Counted from the stretch's first letter, positions 24,084-32,554 are shown. The stretch: DNA of 43,903 nt from Calothrix sp. HK-06 (GCF_001904745.1 NZ_MRCD01000076.1:1-43903), one strand, 5' to 3'. The notes: a model not told the origin generated them from the letters alone. A program made the numbers and translations.

Positions 24084-24952
24084 TTAATAATCCTACGTTG
24101 TAACCAATTTTCAGCAATCCACGCAGCTGTGCCGTTTATTAATAGTAGTAGTAATAGCAATACTAACGCTGAAGAATAAGCGTTTTTATCACCACCAGAT
24201 ACATTCATCGATAAATCATAAATATGAATTGAAAGCGCGCGTCCTGAATCTAGGAGTGATTCGGGCATTCTATCAACATAACCACTGGTAAAAATTAATG
24301 CCGCAGTTTCCGCAATTGCCCTGCCAATTCCTAGTACTAATCCTACTACTAAACCAGGAACGGCAGCAGGTAACAATAGTTTAAATAATGTAGTTGTACG
24401 AGAAAAACCAAGAGCAGCGGCGCCTAATCTATACTCATTCGGAACAGCGCGAAACCCTTCTTCTGTAGAGCGAATAAGGATTGGAAGAACCATACAAGCT
24501 AAGGTTAAACCTCCTGATAAAATTGAAAATCCTAGCCCTAAAAACTTGCAAAAGAAGACGTTACCAAATAAACCAAAGACTATCGAAGGTACACCAGCTA
24601 ATATATCTAAGCTACGCCGTACTAAAACGCTAAATATACTATCAGTTGGTGTAAATTCTGCAAGTAGAACTGCTGTTCCTACACCAACAGGTATAGAAAC
24701 CGCCATACATACACCCATTATTAAAAAAGTAGAAACAAGAATCGGTGCAATTCCCCCTTCCCTACCTGCATTTTCTGGTTCAGTAGTCAGAAATTCCCAA
24801 TTTATATTTCCAATGCCATGCCATAATAAATCACTAAGTATCCAGAAGAAAATACTACTAACTAAAATAGCAGTTCCCCAGACAATAATTGTTGGCGCCG
24901 ATTGAAAGCTTATTTGAGAATATTTACGATTTTTGATTGCTGCTTTCATCAT
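24080..24952 (-). CDS. pstA: phosphate ABC transporter permease PstA
   Basis: A 290-residue permease with six spans. Landmarks are WEFLTTEPENAGREGGIAPI, GVGTAVLLAEFTP, LAGVPSIVFGLFGNVFF, the EAA-like loop RSTEEGFRAVPNEYRLGAAA, LGFSRTTTLFKLLLPAAVPG, and IGRAIAETAALIFTSG. These are diagnostic of PstA. It overlaps pstC and pstB by 4 bases on each side, indicating translational coupling. It forms the membrane channel with PstC. Confidence 0.93.
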   Translation of the reverse strand: MMKAAIKNRKYSQISFQSAPTIIVWGTAILVSSIFFWILSDLLWHGIGNINWEFLTTEPENAGREGGIAPILVSTFLIMGVCMAVSIPVGVGTAVLLAEFTPTDSIFSVLVRRSLDILAGVPSIVFGLFGNVFFCKFLGLGFSILSGGLTLACMVLPILIRSTEEGFRAVPNEYRLGAAALGFSRTTTLFKLLLPAAVPGLVVGLVLGIGRAIAETAALIFTSGYVDRMPESLLDSGRALSIHIYDLSMNVSGGDKNAYSSALVLLLLLLLINGTAAWIAENWLQRRIIK

Positions 24953-25827
24953 TCGTATATTTTCCCTTGACTGATAAATTCAGCAATTGCAACTAACAAG
25001 GCAATCAATATCATTAATACCAAACCACTAACAAACAATGCAGAACGATGGTCTCCTGTAGCATAAGCCATTTCTAAGGCAATATTCGCCGTTAAAGTCC
25101 GAATTGGGTCGAATAAGCTTTTGGGAGTTTGTACAACATTGCCACAAACCATTAAAATTGCCATTGTCTCCCCTATCGCGCGTCCTGTTTCTAAAATTAA
25201 ACCTGTAAATAAACCTGATTTTGCAGCAGGTAATACAACTTTGCGAATAGTTGCCCACCGCGATAATCCTAAAGCAGCAGCACCTTGAATATAAGAAGCT
25301 GGCACTTTTGCCAAACTCGCATCGCTTGTCAGAGCAATAGTTGGTAAAATCATCACTGTCAAAATAGCAATACCAGCTAATAAACTTGGGCCTGGTGGGT
25401 GCATCTTGGCAATCAGAGGTACTAGTACTACCAATCCCCAAAACCCATAAACCACAGAAGGAATTCCCGCGAGTAATTCAATTAACCGACGGTATAACCC
25501 AGCTACTGAAGCAGGAGCATAAAATTGGCAAAATATAGCGGATATAATTCCTATAGGGGTAGCAATTAACACGCTGCCAGCCATTGCTAATATCGTACCC
25601 GATAACATTGGTAAAAGGTTATATAAACCAGCGCTAGGATTCCAAGAAGAGTCGGTAAAAAAGCGGGTGATTCCCACATTATTAAGAACTGATAGCGATT
25701 CTAATATCAGGAAAAAAACAATTAAAATCGCAATCGCAGCCGCAATTACTCCCAAGACTCGCAGTATCGAAACCAACCAAATATCATTTGGAGACGAGAA
25801 CGAAGTTTTGTTTTTTAACAATGTCAC
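24949..25827 (-). CDS. pstC: phosphate ABC transporter permease PstC
   Basis: A 292-residue permease with about six spans. It has IATPIGIISAIFCQFYAP, LLAGIPSVVYGFWGLVVLVP, the cytoplasmic loop SDASLAKVPASYIQGAAALG, LSRWATIRKVVLPAAKSG, and GRAIGETMAILMVCGN, all typical of PstC. The ATG at 25827 overlaps the end of pstS by 44 bases, so a later start cannot be ruled out. It partners with PstA. Confidence 0.92.
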   Translation of the reverse strand: MTLLKNKTSFSSPNDIWLVSILRVLGVIAAAIAILIVFFLILESLSVLNNVGITRFFTDSSWNPSAGLYNLLPMLSGTILAMAGSVLIATPIGIISAIFCQFYAPASVAGLYRRLIELLAGIPSVVYGFWGLVVLVPLIAKMHPPGPSLLAGIAILTVMILPTIALTSDASLAKVPASYIQGAAALGLSRWATIRKVVLPAAKSGLFTGLILETGRAIGETMAILMVCGNVVQTPKSLFDPIRTLTANIALEMAYATGDHRSALFVSGLVLMILIALLVAIAEFISQGKIYE

Positions 25828-26608
25828 TTACCTGTTGTGATTCTGCAAAATGAATAAATTGTTTTGCCATTCCTTGAGGTTGGGTTTTTGTTACTAAATT
25901 CAGCGGACGGGAAATTGGAAAAGTACCATTTTGAACATTAGCTATTGTTGCTTCAACTCCATTTACAGGTAGTAATTTTATTGCAACTCCATTATTGGCG
26001 CCCTGTTCAGCAGAACCAATAGAAACGTAACCAATAGCATTTGGATTTCCTGCTACAGTTTTAATTCCCTGCTCATTTTCACCAATCACTACCTGTGCTT
26101 TAATATCTTTATTTTGCAACTTGAAGTAGTGGGTGAATAATTCTAGAGTAGAACGTCCTTCAGCTTTGTTAACAACGGTAATATTTCCGTCTTTACCGCC
26201 AACAGAGCGCCAATTGGTTACCTTACCTGTATAAATATCAACTATTTGCTTATCGGTAAGCGATTTGACAGGATTATCTTTATTAAGTATTACCGTCACT
26301 CCATCACGAGCAATTGAAAACGCTTTTAAATCCTTCTCTTCTGGTTTGAGCGCGCGGGAAACTAAGCCAATATCAGCTGTACCTTGACGAGCATCTGTAA
26401 TACCGCGCGAAGAACCACCCGACTGTACATCAACCCTGACTCCAGAATGCTCAGACTCAAATCGTTTAGCAATTTCTGCTGCTAACGGCGCCACAGTACT
26501 CGAACCAGTCAGCACAAGTTTAGTTTGAGACTTATTAGGTGTAGAACAGCTCTGCAAAGAAACACAAGCAGTCACAAGCATTCCGGTAACTAAAAATTGT
26601 TTCATCAT
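25784..26608 (-). CDS. pstS: phosphate-binding lipoprotein PstS
   Basis: A 274-residue binding protein with a lipoprotein signal (ACVSLQSCSTP, lipobox LQSC near residue 21). It starts its mature fold with KLVLTGSSTVAPLAAEIAKR, then VRVDVQSGGSSRGITDARQG (the phosphate-binding SGGSS-G loop), DIGLVSRALKPEEK and GVTVILNKDNPVKSLTDKQI, ending with EQGIKTVAGNPNAIGYVSIG and TQPQGMAKQFIHFAES. The start is MMKQFLVTG (two ATGs). It lies 9 bases after arsR. In cyanobacteria PstS feeds the high-affinity phosphate system. Confidence 0.92.
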   Translation of the reverse strand: MMKQFLVTGMLVTACVSLQSCSTPNKSQTKLVLTGSSTVAPLAAEIAKRFESEHSGVRVDVQSGGSSRGITDARQGTADIGLVSRALKPEEKDLKAFSIARDGVTVILNKDNPVKSLTDKQIVDIYTGKVTNWRSVGGKDGNITVVNKAEGRSTLELFTHYFKLQNKDIKAQVVIGENEQGIKTVAGNPNAIGYVSIGSAEQGANNGVAIKLLPVNGVEATIANVQNGTFPISRPLNLVTKTQPQGMAKQFIHFAESQQVSDIVKKQNFVLVSK

Positions 26609-26617
26609 ATATAAATT

Positions 26618-26914
26618 TCAGTTAAACCAAAGAACACAACACCCAAGATTCAAAGCTTTACTCGCAACCACTCTTACAGATGGCGCCAGACGGTAAACAA
26701 ATCCTTTGCGATAACGTTCTCGAATTACAAATTCTGCTGTACGTAAAACTTGCAAGTGATGAGAAAGCAAACTTTGTTCCAAGCAAAGAACTGCATTCAT
26801 CTCTCCCACCTGCATTGGACTATCCATAAGGAGTTTTAACACTGCTAGACGGGTATCATCTGCCAGCACCTTGAGCTTTTGAGCGCAATCAACCTCGGTG
26901 TCTATATCGTTCAT
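26618..26914 (-). CDS. ArsR/SmtB-family regulator at the head of the pst operon
   Basis: A 98-residue winged-helix protein from ATG at 26914 (MNDIDTEVDCAQ). A TTG at 26953 would add 13 residues, but the ATG start has GGAAAA upstream. The HTH reads ADDTRLAVLKLLMDSPMQVG, EMNAVLCLEQSLLSHHLQVL and RTAEFVIRERYRKGFVYRL. A Cys lies in the recognition region (AVLCLEQS) where ArsR proteins often carry the CxC metal site, though the second Cys there is missing. More Cys lie at residue 10 and in GCCVLWF near the end. Placement before pstS suggests it senses a thiophilic ion such as arsenite, or phosphate stress, and adjusts phosphate uptake. Confidence 0.82.
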   Translation of the reverse strand: MNDIDTEVDCAQKLKVLADDTRLAVLKLLMDSPMQVGEMNAVLCLEQSLLSHHLQVLRTAEFVIRERYRKGFVYRLAPSVRVVASKALNLGCCVLWFN

Positions 26915-26988
26915 GTTGTAAATCAATTTTCCTTCATATGAAAAATTATTCAACTGTTATGTAAAAATTATCACTGCTTTCAATCTAT

Positions 26989-27018
26989 TTTAACCTTTTC
27001 TTAATTAAAAATTAATAT
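26989..27018 (+). promoter_or_regulatory. candidate Pho box (SphR site) before arsR-pstSCAB
   Basis: Three 8-base direct repeats with 3-base spacers, TTTAACCT-TTT-CTTAATTA-AAA-ATTAATAT, match the cyanobacterial Pho box pattern (consensus close to YTTAAYYW, three repeats at 11-base period). The box lies 75-105 bases before the arsR start. The operon would therefore be induced by SphS-SphR on phosphate starvation. Confidence 0.65.
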
Positions 27019-27074
27019 ATCTTCAAATTACATTATTAAGAGTGAATGTAGCGAATTTATCTTGAAAAATTTGA

Positions 27075-27746
27075 TTATATGCGTATAATATTTTTGATTA
27101 GCAAAGGTATTTCTCCCAAATCATCTATAATTCCATCTGCATGTTGTGCTTCGTGCCACCCAGAATTTCTTTTCCAAATGCTTTTCATTCCTGCGTTAGA
27201 GGCGCCTAAAATATCTACCTCTGGATGGTCGCCGATAAATACACTTTCATGGGGTCTTACATTAAGCTTATATAAGGCACGGACAAATATTTCTACGTCT
27301 GGTTTGCGAACTCCTTCAACTTCAGAAATCAAAATAGTTTGGAAATATCTATTTATACCTAGACCTTGAATCGCGCGTTTTTGAAAAACACCAAGTCCAT
27401 TAGTAATTATTCCAAGTAGATAACCTTGTATTAATAGGGTATCAAGAGTTTGGTGTAAGTTGGGAAAGGGAGTGCAAGAGTAAATAAAATGTATATTGTA
27501 ATCGCTAAGTAATTCTTCCCAAGTAATAGCGCTAATTTCAAATTCAGAAACTAGACTTTGGTAAACTTTATCTTTCCATACATAACCTCGACAATCCAGT
27601 TCAATAAATCGCTTAATATAATCTTCTTTGGGAATTTTATTTAATTGCGGTTTAAATCTTTCGTATTGACTAACTATAAAATTTTGAATTGAAGTATCTC
27701 TATCGAGAAGTGTTCCATCTAAATCAAATAGTATTGCTTTAATCAT
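27075..27746 (-). CDS. HAD-family hydrolase (phosphoglycolate-phosphatase-like)
   Basis: A 223-residue HAD phosphatase starting at MIKAILFDLDGTLLDRDT (ATG at 27746). The ORF extends upstream to 27794 through part of a dispersed repeat, so the downstream ATG is chosen. Motif I is DLDGTLL (nucleophile Asp). Motif II is in GIITNGLGVFQKRAI, and the Lys is in VEGVRKPDVEIF. Motif IV is FIGDHPEVDILGASNAGMKS. The cap is helical (subclass I), and the closest general match is YjjG/PGP-type nucleotidase or phosphoglycolate phosphatase. It is the gene next to the pst operon, so a phosphate-scavenging role is possible. Confidence 0.85.
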   Translation of the reverse strand: MIKAILFDLDGTLLDRDTSIQNFIVSQYERFKPQLNKIPKEDYIKRFIELDCRGYVWKDKVYQSLVSEFEISAITWEELLSDYNIHFIYSCTPFPNLHQTLDTLLIQGYLLGIITNGLGVFQKRAIQGLGINRYFQTILISEVEGVRKPDVEIFVRALYKLNVRPHESVFIGDHPEVDILGASNAGMKSIWKRNSGWHEAQHADGIIDDLGEIPLLIKNIIRI

Positions 27747-27783
27747 TTTATTGTATAAGGTTAACTTGCAACGGATGATAAAC

Positions 27784-27841
27784 GGTGAGACCACTTGGTG
27801 GTGTCGGTTTCCGTCCCGCCAAAGTGGCGAACCCTTCAGGA
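27784..27841 (+). repeat. small dispersed repeat, copy 1
   Basis: A 58-base intergenic repeat whose core TTCCGTCCCGCCAAAGTG and flanking ACTTGG-GGTGTCGG are shared with an in-frame insertion inside the transposase gene at 42509-42564. The 34-base core differs at only one position. The ends (CACTT / AAGTG) are imperfect inverted copies, so it can fold. It resembles the very small mobile repeats described in Nostoc. Confidence 0.85.
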
Positions 27842-27915
27842 TGTAACGGATAAAAACTAATTAGCTTCTCATGCTGAATTTTGTAAAACAATCGTGAAAA
27901 CTATAGTAAGTCTAT

Positions 27916-27927
27916 CGATTTACTGTA
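27916..27927 (+). promoter_or_regulatory. candidate sulfur-regulon motif before the beta-CA-like gene
   Basis: CGATTTACTGTA, followed by TATTAAAA, lies 80 bases before the start codon. It matches the motif before ssuA at 11 of 12 positions. Confidence 0.45.
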
Positions 27928-28007
27928 TATTAAAAGAGAAGAATTGCTTTTGTATAGAAGTAATTTTGTATTTATGCTAAGTATCAAGCTTTGGATTTCT
28001 TTCAATT

Positions 28008-28589
28008 ATGAGTCAAGTTTTAGACGAAGTTCTATCAGCAAACCGTATTTATACAGATAATTTTGGTGACAAAGGTAATCTGGCAATTTCACCAAAGCGC
28101 CGCTTTGCAATTCTAACTTGTATGGATGCTAGATTAGACCCAGCTAAGTTTGCGGGATTATCTGAGGGTGATGCTCATGTGATTCGTAATGCTGGTGGTC
28201 GTGCTTCGGATGATGCGATTCGCTCGTTAGTCATTTCTTACAAATTACTTGGTACTCGTGAGTGGTTTGTCATTCATCATACTAATTGTGGAATGGAAAC
28301 CTTTACCGATAAAATTATGCACAATTTACTCGCCAGTAGTCTTAAAACAGCCACAATTGATGATACAGGTTGGTATGATCTTGGTGATGGTTCTGGAACG
28401 AATGAAGCAAAGTTTATCGATTGGTTAACTATTGAGGACTTTGTTAAAAGTGTCTATATAGATGTGAAACGGATTCGTAACCATCCATTAGTTCCGCGTG
28501 GAATACCTATTTACGGTTATATCTATGATGTTAAGACAGGAAAATTGGCTGAAATTTCTGAAGCTACGAAAGTTGGTCAAGTTCTATAA
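28008..28589 (+). CDS. beta-carbonic-anhydrase-like protein
   Basis: A 193-residue protein with the beta-CA zinc site: Cys38 in [11 protein letters not shown] (with Asp40-Arg42 dyad) and His91-x-x-Cys94 in [11 protein letters not shown]. The fold start [20 protein letters not shown] and [20 protein letters not shown] fit small soluble beta-CAs. Some members of this family hydrolyse carbonyl sulfide or carbon disulfide rather than hydrating CO2, and this clade-type length (about 190-215) and context are compatible with that. The sulfur-type motif upstream hints at a sulfur role. A typical CO2-hydrating enzyme remains the default reading. A good terminator follows at 28683. Confidence 0.87.
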   Translation: MSQVLDEVLSANRIYTDNFGDKGNLAISPKRRFAILTCMDARLDPAKFAGLSEGDAHVIRNAGGRASDDAIRSLVISYKLLGTREWFVIHHTNCGMETFTDKIMHNLLASSLKTATIDDTGWYDLGDGSGTNEAKFIDWLTIEDFVKSVYIDVKRIRNHPLVPRGIPIYGYIYDVKTGKLAEISEATKVGQVL

Positions 28590-28682
28590 TTTAACTCCTG
28601 CCTAGCTTACTTGCTTTTTGAAACTGCCTGTGAGATGCTGATATCTGCTTATACTACCTTAATCTTACCAAGATACAGTAGT

Positions 28683-28726
28683 TTAACTAACTGCTTAGAG
28701 GGAATCGAGTAGTTAGTTAATTTTTT
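28683..28726 (+). terminator. intrinsic terminator after the beta-CA-like gene
   Basis: TTAACTAACT (28683-28692) and AGTTAGTTAA (28711-28720) form a 10-base stem followed by TTTTTT. The loop is 18 bases. It lies about 95 bases after the stop codon. Confidence 0.75.
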
Positions 28727-28845
28727 GATAAATGCATTTATTAATCAACGGTGCCACTAATTCTATACAATAAAATCAAGTATACGTAATAGATAAGTGC
28801 AAATTATTCGTCAATCTAAATATCGATATTGAGAGGGAGCGTAAA

Positions 28846-30270
28846 TTGTCACTATTAAAAACACAACCATCAACTTTATCAAGCTCACAAAAACTTTGGG
28901 CTTTATTCGGTGTAGGTGTTGGAGTATTTATGTCTACTTTGGATGTAGGTATTATCAATGTCGCTCTACCAACGTTAGTTAGTCAGCTACAAACTACCTT
29001 CCCTGAAGCTCAGTGGGCAGTATTAAGTTATCAACTGGTTAGTTCAAGTTTAGTTTTAGCCGCCACTCGTTTAGGTGACATGTGGGGGAAAAAATCTTTA
29101 TACCAAGCAGGTCTAATTACATTTACTTTGGGTTCATTGTTGTGCGGACTGGCGCCTAATATTAATTTTTTAATCGGGTTTCGTGCTTTACAAGGGTTAG
29201 GCGCCGTGTTTTTATCTGGACTTGGTTTGGCTATTATTGCAGAAATATTTCCCAACTCTGAGCGAGGTCGAGCTGTTGGTATTATTGGTAGTGTTGTTTC
29301 ATTAGGAGTTGCGCTTGGTCCTTCGTTGGGAGGTTTGTTTCTATATTTAGCAGGTTGGCGCAGTGTTTTCTTGATTAATGTGCCGTTAGGTATAATTGCT
29401 ACTGTACTTGTTGCGAAAGTAGTCCCTTCTTCTGTACTCAGTAAAGAAAAACAACGCTTTGATATGATTGGCGCCATTTTAGCATTGTTAACGTTGAGTA
29501 GTTTTGCGTTGGGAATGACGCAAGGACAACGAGAAGGTTTTAATAGCAATCACGCAGTTACTTTACTGGTATTGAGTATTATAGGTTTTGTTAGTTTTTT
29601 GATTGTTGAAACTCGTATTAAACAGCCTTTACTAGAAATTAACCTGTTTCGCAATTTACGTTTGAGCATGAGTCTATTAAGCAACTGGCTCGTATTTATC
29701 GTTTTATCCGGCTTAATGCTGGTTATTCCTTTCTTTTTAGAGCGCGTCAAACAATACCCTACTTCAAAAGTCGGATTACTACTTGCCATATCACCCATTG
29801 TTAGCGGTTTAATTGCCCCAATATCCGGCGCCATGTCCGACCGTTTTGGCTCTCGCTTAATTGGTGTAACTGGATTAGGATTAATGGTAGGCGCCTGTTG
29901 GGCTATAAGTACTTTTGATGCTCAAACAACAGAGCTAGGGTATACGGTGCCTTATTTTATCTACGGAACAGGGCTGGGTTTATTCCGTTCACCGAATGAT
30001 AGTACCGTAATGGGAGCAGTGCCTAGGGAACGATTAGGAATTGCCTCTGGATTGTTATCTCTATCACGTACTTGTGGAGTTACTGTTGGTATTGCTGTGA
30101 TGGGAGCAATATTTACAGGTTTAAGCGCAAGTATAGATGTTGCGACTGCTTCAAGTGAAGCAATTGTTGCAGGATTTCAAGGAACGTTCCGCGCTTCGGC
30201 AATAATTTTATCTGTGGCAGCACTAGCGTCAGCTTTTAGGTTCCACAAATCTAATGCTGCTTACCGTTAA
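28846..30270 (+). CDS. DHA2-family MFS drug exporter (EmrB/QacA type)
   Basis: A 474-residue protein with a 14-span DHA2 pattern. It starts with GVGVFMSTLDVGIINVALPT (motif D1, with Asp), motif A at GDMWGKKSLYQAG, motif C GVALGPSLGGLFLYLAGWRS and VFLINVPLGI, all typical of EmrB/QacA proteins. The start is TTG at 28846 with GAGAGGGAG just upstream; no ATG lies near. It is a single gene between the beta-CA-like gene and the SDR-hydrolase operon. The likely role is proton-driven export of a small organic compound, substrate unknown. Confidence 0.87.
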   Translation: MSLLKTQPSTLSSSQKLWALFGVGVGVFMSTLDVGIINVALPTLVSQLQTTFPEAQWAVLSYQLVSSSLVLAATRLGDMWGKKSLYQAGLITFTLGSLLCGLAPNINFLIGFRALQGLGAVFLSGLGLAIIAEIFPNSERGRAVGIIGSVVSLGVALGPSLGGLFLYLAGWRSVFLINVPLGIIATVLVAKVVPSSVLSKEKQRFDMIGAILALLTLSSFALGMTQGQREGFNSNHAVTLLVLSIIGFVSFLIVETRIKQPLLEINLFRNLRLSMSLLSNWLVFIVLSGLMLVIPFFLERVKQYPTSKVGLLLAISPIVSGLIAPISGAMSDRFGSRLIGVTGLGLMVGACWAISTFDAQTTELGYTVPYFIYGTGLGLFRSPNDSTVMGAVPRERLGIASGLLSLSRTCGVTVGIAVMGAIFTGLSASIDVATASSEAIVAGFQGTFRASAIILSVAALASAFRFHKSNAAYR

Positions 30271-30318
30271 TTCTATGTGCCTCTGTAGTAAATAAAATGA
30301 CCTAAATCATTAATCATT

Positions 30319-30339
30319 GCACAGGCAGGATGCCTGTGC
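30319..30339. repeat. GCACAGGCA hairpin after the MFS gene
   Basis: GCACAGGCA and TGCCTGTGC form a 9-base stem with a GGA loop. This GGCAGGATGCC-type hairpin is widespread in cyanobacterial intergenic DNA and may also end transcription. Confidence 0.75.
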
Positions 30340-30425
30340 TACAAGCTGTGACAAAAAGTTAAAAATACTCTTGCTTTATTAAGCAATATGTGTGATTCTC
30401 TAAATACATACTACACTAATCCGAC

Positions 30426-30437
30426 CGATTAACTGTA
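30426..30437 (+). promoter_or_regulatory. candidate sulfur-regulon motif before the SDR-hydrolase operon
   Basis: CGATTAACTGTA, followed by TTTAAAC, lies 43 bases before the SDR start codon. It matches the ssuA motif at 10 of 12 positions. Confidence 0.45.
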
Positions 30438-30480
30438 TTTAAACATTTAGTAGTTCATGAATCAGAGTGAGGGGTGAATT

Positions 30481-31230
30481 ATGGCTCTTAAACTTGAAGG
30501 AAAGGTGGCAATTATTACCGGAGCATCTTCGGGTATTGGTGAAGCAACAGCAATTGCATTAGCCCAAGAAGGCGCCTCTGTTGCGATTGGCGCCAGACGT
30601 GGGGAACGTTTGGAGGCATTGGCAAAGCGCATTGAAGCGAGTGGTGGTAAGGTATTGCCTATTGTTACCGATGTCACAGATGAGGACCAAGCTAATAATT
30701 TAGTAGAAAAAACTAATGCAGAGTTAGGACGGGTAGATATTCTTGTTAATAATGCAGGTGTGGCATTAACTGGCAATATCGACGGTGGAAATACTGCTGA
30801 CTGGCGCCGGATGATTGATGTAAATGTTCTAGGGGTACTTTATACAACTCATGCAGTTCTACCAATTTTCAAAGTGCAGCAGACAGGACATGTTGTTAAT
30901 ATTTCATCGGTAGCAGGTCGCGTTGCACGAGCTGGTGTTGGTATATATAATGCAACTAAATGGGGGGTTAATGCTTTCTCGGAAGCATTGCGGCAAGAAG
31001 TATTACGAGATAATATTCGTGTTACTATCATTGAGCCGGGATTGGTAGATACAGAAATCAATAACCACACTACTGACCCTGTAGCAAAAAAAATTAATGA
31101 AGAACGACGCAAAGCAATAGTGCCACTGCAAAGCGAAGATGTTGCAGCAGCAATAGTTTACGCTGTAACTCAACCTTCCCATGTGAATGTAAATGAAATT
31201 CTGATTCGACCGACTTTACAAGAACGGTAA
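30481..31230 (+). CDS. short-chain dehydrogenase/reductase (classical SDR)
   Basis: A 249-residue SDR. It has the nucleotide motif TGASSGIG (residues 14-21), NNAGVAL, catalytic Ser in NISSVAG, and Tyr-x-x-x-Lys in GIYNATKWG, with IEPGLVDTEI after the active site. The pattern matches clavaldehyde-dehydrogenase-like or serine-dehydrogenase-like SDRs (YdfG type, NADP). It heads an operon with an alpha/beta hydrolase 21 bases downstream. Shared control by the candidate sulfur motif suggests it reduces or oxidises a small hydroxy acid or aldehyde from organosulfur turnover, for example a sulfonate-derived aldehyde. That role is inferred only. Confidence 0.85.
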   Translation: MALKLEGKVAIITGASSGIGEATAIALAQEGASVAIGARRGERLEALAKRIEASGGKVLPIVTDVTDEDQANNLVEKTNAELGRVDILVNNAGVALTGNIDGGNTADWRRMIDVNVLGVLYTTHAVLPIFKVQQTGHVVNISSVAGRVARAGVGIYNATKWGVNAFSEALRQEVLRDNIRVTIIEPGLVDTEINNHTTDPVAKKINEERRKAIVPLQSEDVAAAIVYAVTQPSHVNVNEILIRPTLQER

Positions 31231-31251
31231 ATTGCTACATACAATCCAACA

Positions 31252-32142
31252 ATGAAACACCAAGAAGGATATTTTAAAGGAACCGGGGGAATAAACCTTT
31301 ACTATCAAAGCTGGCGCCTGCTTGATAATCCACATGCAATTGTTGTAATAGTACATGGTTTAGGAAGTCATAGTAATTTATTCGGTAATATTATTCAGTA
31401 TTTGGTAAAAGCTGGATATGCCGTATATGGTTTAGATTTACGTGGACATGGACGCTCACAAGGACAAAGAGGACATATCAATACTTGGTCTCAATATCGA
31501 GAAGACATACAAACTTTTTTAAAATTAATTGAGTTGCAAGAACCAAAATCTCCATGTTTTCTTTTAGGCCATAGTTTAGGCGCCATAATTGTTTTAGATT
31601 ATGTTCTACGTTTGGCATCTTCTGTCAAGGGAATTATTACAATGGCGCCTCCATTAGGTAAAGTGGGTATTTCACCTGTAAAAATGAACCTGGGACGCAC
31701 ACTTTCAGCAGTAATGCCAAGATTCACACTTAGTGTTGGACTTGCTGGCGACCAAATTACCCGCGACCAAAATGTACAGGAAACTTTCACTCAAGACGTA
31801 CTAATGCATTCCAGAGGAAGCGCGCGTCTCGCAACTGAATTTCTAGCCGCAAAAACTTGGATTCAATCTCATACTATTAATTTACGAGTCCCCATTCTAA
31901 TTTTGCACGGTGGTTCTGACTCGGTGGCGCCTGCTGAAGGTAGTCGTATATTCTTCCAACAAATAGCTTTCCCAGACAAAGAACGCTATGAATACCCTCA
32001 AAGTCGTCATGCGCTACATCGCGACCTCGACTATCAATCAGTATTAGCAGACTTAGGAGACTGGTTAGAAAGACACGTTAAGGGGGGAACTGTAATTCCA
32101 TTCACACCTCGCTCAAATAGTAATGAATATATGCTGGGTTAA
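31252..32142 (+). CDS. alpha/beta hydrolase (monoacylglycerol-lipase / lysophospholipase type)
   Basis: A 296-residue Hydrolase_4 protein. It has oxyanion region VIVHGLGSHSNLFG, DLRGHGRSQGQRGH, nucleophile elbow LLGHSLGA (Ser in GHSLG), acid in LHGGSDSVAP, and the catalytic His in YPQSRHALHRD. This is the monoglyceride-lipase-like group. It follows the SDR gene by 21 bases, so co-transcription is likely. The substrate could be a lipid monoester or a small ester. Confidence 0.87.
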   Translation: MKHQEGYFKGTGGINLYYQSWRLLDNPHAIVVIVHGLGSHSNLFGNIIQYLVKAGYAVYGLDLRGHGRSQGQRGHINTWSQYREDIQTFLKLIELQEPKSPCFLLGHSLGAIIVLDYVLRLASSVKGIITMAPPLGKVGISPVKMNLGRTLSAVMPRFTLSVGLAGDQITRDQNVQETFTQDVLMHSRGSARLATEFLAAKTWIQSHTINLRVPILILHGGSDSVAPAEGSRIFFQQIAFPDKERYEYPQSRHALHRDLDYQSVLADLGDWLERHVKGGTVIPFTPRSNSNEYMLG

Positions 32143-32222
32143 ATGGCAACGAATGAAAGCAGATGTAACGGATGGGTAATTTGTACCATAGGCTTTCTTC
32201 GCCGTGCTTTTGGAATTTATGT

Positions 32223-32239
32223 GGTGGGCAGTGCCCACC
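32223..32239. repeat. GGTGGGCA hairpin
   Basis: GGTGGGCA and TGCCCACC flank a single G, a very tight palindrome typical of cyanobacterial dispersed hairpins. It lies 80 bases after the hydrolase gene. The remainder of the gap from 32143 to 32419 shows no gene. Confidence 0.65.
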
Positions 32240-32361
32240 TGACTCGCAAAAGTAAAACAACAAAACCTTGATAGGTTTTTAGTATTTTATTTCCAAACCC
32301 CTTGATTCAATGCTCGAAGTGTGACACAATGTGAAATAGCAGCATAATACAGTATTCCGAC

Positions 32362-32373
32362 TGATTAACAGTA
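32362..32373 (+). promoter_or_regulatory. candidate sulfur-regulon motif before the small ORF and ssuE
   Basis: TGATTAACAGTA, followed by CATTTG, lies 46 bases before the ATG of a 44-codon ORF and about 260 bases before ssuE. It is a weaker match (first base and Y/A position differ) than the others. Confidence 0.35.
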
Positions 32374-32419
32374 CATTTGAAAAATAATCGTCCAAGTATT
32401 AGCAAGGAGATTAAAAGCG

Positions 32420-32554
32420 ATGTTACATCAAGATATTGAGCAAATGTCTGTACTGAAAGGTTTGGAATCATGGCGCCAGCGCTTGAATTCTCAACAATCG
32501 GCGCCTGTGCAATGTAGCTTCCACAGATGGACGAATCAATGGAAATGCAAGTAA
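32420..32554 (+). CDS. 44-residue ORF upstream of ssuE
   Basis: A short frame with a clear ribosome binding site (AAGGAG 9 bases before ATG at 32420). It encodes MLHQDIEQMSVLKGLESWRQ, then a Gln/Ser stretch and QCSFHRWTNQWKCK, ending with TAA at 32552-32554. It has two Cys and a His near its C-terminus and is not hydrophobic. It lies 79 bases before ssuE and shares its upstream motif. It may be a leader peptide, a small protein of the sulfur response, or a chance frame. The strong RBS argues for translation. Confidence 0.5.
   Translation: MLHQDIEQMSVLKGLESWRQRLNSQQSAPVQCSFHRWTNQWKCK

Noticed and set aside
25028-25441. 137-codon Cys/Ser/Tyr-rich minus-strand ORF
   Set aside because: It overlaps pstC in another frame and its composition is that of a shifted membrane-protein gene.
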